DNA of 5,960 nt, taken from Burkholderiales bacterium. Lineage in GTDB: Bacteria > Pseudomonadota > Gammaproteobacteria > Burkholderiales > Burkholderiaceae_D. Under the pieces are notes generated by a model, which worked only from the letters and a program-made list of their open reading frames with translations, did not search any database and was not told the DNA's origin. Both the position numbers and the translations under genes were made by a program. The stretch lies in assembly GCA_016197345.1 (NCBI GenBank), contig JACPVY010000392.1:1-5960 (forward strand). Reading direction: 5' to 3'. Shown here one piece after another: positions 5,078 through 5,960 of this stretch (the stretch's first letter is position 1; each line of letters begins with the position of its first letter).

Positions 5078-5960
5078 TTAACGTTGTGCGACTTTGCCGT
5101 TGTCATTCGAAGCTACTGGATGCGTTTCACCATAGCCGCGGGTCGAGATGCGGGCACTCGCGACGCCCAGCTCTTGCAATGCTTTACTGACGGCAGCAGC
5201 GCGGCGTTCTGATAGCCCTTGGTTATAGGCGGCACTGCCAACGCTATCGGTATAGCCTTCGACGAGCACGGTGCGCTGTGGGTTTTCTTGCAATAAGACT
5301 GAGAGTTTTTGTGCGTTACGCATGCCTTCAGGATTGAGGCTAGCGCGGTCGGTCGCAAACAATACATCGCCTATCGTGATGACGATGCCGCGCTCGGTCG
5401 TTTTTGCCGCTAATTCTTGTAGTTGAGATTGCAATTGTGCGGCGTGCTGCTTGGCTTCTTGCGCTTGACGTTCAGCTTGTGCGGTTGCCATTTGCGCTTG
5501 CGTGGTCTGCTCCTGTGCCGCGCTTGCCGCTTGTTTGGCGCTATTAGCGCGCAAATTAGCCTCATCTGCTTCGACGGTGCGTTGCGCTAAGCGAATTTGA
5601 TCGCGCTCGGCACCTGCGGTGACGACACTGGTTTCAGCATATTTTTGCTTTGCTACTTCTTGCGCCAAGGCGATTTTTTGCTTGGCTAAATAAGCCAGCG
5701 CATCGATGCTTTGCGTGCCGCGTTGCTCTTGCGCCGCTAAATTGGCTTCGGCCAAGGCGTCGCTTGCCACACGCATTTCGAGCGGTGCATATGTCGTCAC
5801 CGCCGGATTATTTTGCGCCGCGCGGAAATCCATGCGGGTTTGATCGAGTAAAGCAGTGCTATTAGGGACAGAACTACAAGCGCTAACTAACAGCGCTAGA
5901 CCAAGTGCGAGGGCGCTGGCGCGGGCCGCGGAGCTGATGGCGGATTGCGGGGCGTTGTTC
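5078..5960 (-). CDS. OmpA-family lipoprotein with DUF4398 domain, 5' end outside the window
   Basis: The frame is open to the right edge, giving 293 visible residues; the true start lies just beyond. Visible residues 1-27 are the end of a lipoprotein signal peptide (ALALGLALLVSAC) with the lipidated Cys at 28. A DUF4398-type helical segment follows (about 29-105), then a long Ala/Gln/Glu-rich coiled coil (to about 187). The OmpA-like peptidoglycan-binding domain starts at about 190: LFATDRASLNPEG, then VEGYTDSVGS with the conserved Asp238, then LSERRA with Arg253. Asp and Arg are the residues that bind diaminopimelate in this family, so anchoring an outer-membrane lipoprotein to the cell wall is likely. 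The C-terminus is odd: after RGYGETHPVASND the usual G-R-x-x-N-R-R-V-E strand is absent and the chain ends NGKVAQR. It is the first visible gene of the probable operon, 22 nt before the ferritin-like gene; the promoter is out of view. Confidence 0.92.
   Translation of the reverse strand, partial: NNAPQSAISSAARASALALGLALLVSACSSVPNSTALLDQTRMDFRAAQNNPAVTTYAPLEMRVASDALAEANLAAQEQRGTQSIDALAYLAKQKIALAQEVAKQKYAETSVVTAGAERDQIRLAQRTVEADEANLRANSAKQAASAAQEQTTQAQMATAQAERQAQEAKQHAAQLQSQLQELAAKTTERGIVITIGDVLFATDRASLNPEGMRNAQKLSVLLQENPQRTVLVEGYTDSVGSAAYNQGLSERRAAAVSKALQELGVASARISTRGYGETHPVASNDNGKVAQR

Noticed and set aside
5056..5106. Longer ferritin-like start at ATG 5106
   Set aside because: It would overlap the OmpA gene by 29 nt and has no ribosome site, whereas the ATG at 5055 has AAGGA at a workable distance.

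Overview
All convincing genes in this window lie on the minus strand, so transcription reads from the right edge (5960) to the left edge (1). Base composition is moderate. The gene set comprises a YqjD/ElaB-type DUF883 protein, a DUF4398-OmpA lipoprotein, a BON lipoprotein, a PRC-barrel protein and a GGDEF-EAL protein. This points to a Gram-negative betaproteobacterium, most likely Burkholderiales of the Oxalobacteraceae type (for example an Undibacterium-like genome). That placement is inferred from family resemblance only. I see no mobile element, CRISPR array, rRNA or tRNA.

Layout from right to left (5'->3' on the minus strand). (1) An OmpA-family lipoprotein runs off the right edge and ends at 5078. 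(2) A ferritin-like di-iron protein (5055-4498) follows after 22 nt. (3) A small DUF883 membrane protein (4416-4105) follows after 81 nt; that gap carries a strikingly G-rich tract on the + strand. (4) A REC-PAS-GGDEF-EAL cyclic-di-GMP protein (4093-1997) starts 11 nt later. These four probably form one transcription unit. (5) After 187 nt comes a two-BON-domain lipoprotein (1809-1216), probably transcribed on its own and followed by a strong stem-loop. (6) A small, uncertain ORF (985-725) lies in an otherwise gene-poor stretch. (7) A PRC-barrel protein (536-138) is followed by another stem-loop. (8) The first 14 codons of a further gene run off the left edge.

Taken together the genes look like an envelope and stress module. 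Two are outer-membrane-type lipoproteins (one with a peptidoglycan-binding OmpA domain, one with BON domains). One is an iron/oxidant-handling ferritin-like protein, one a YqjD-like inner-membrane protein, and one a PRC-barrel protein. A c-di-GMP enzyme is attached to the operon. The families are known; this combination is less usual.

The points most worth a second look are these. The OmpA domain appears to have lost an internal C-terminal segment, including the usual N-R-R-V-E strand, while keeping a family-like tail. The receiver domain of the c-di-GMP protein keeps its Asp and Lys but has lost the metal-binding acidic pair and the switch Thr/Ser. The ferritin-like protein has a full di-iron ligand set but no haem methionine. 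I do not see clear evidence of an entirely new system.
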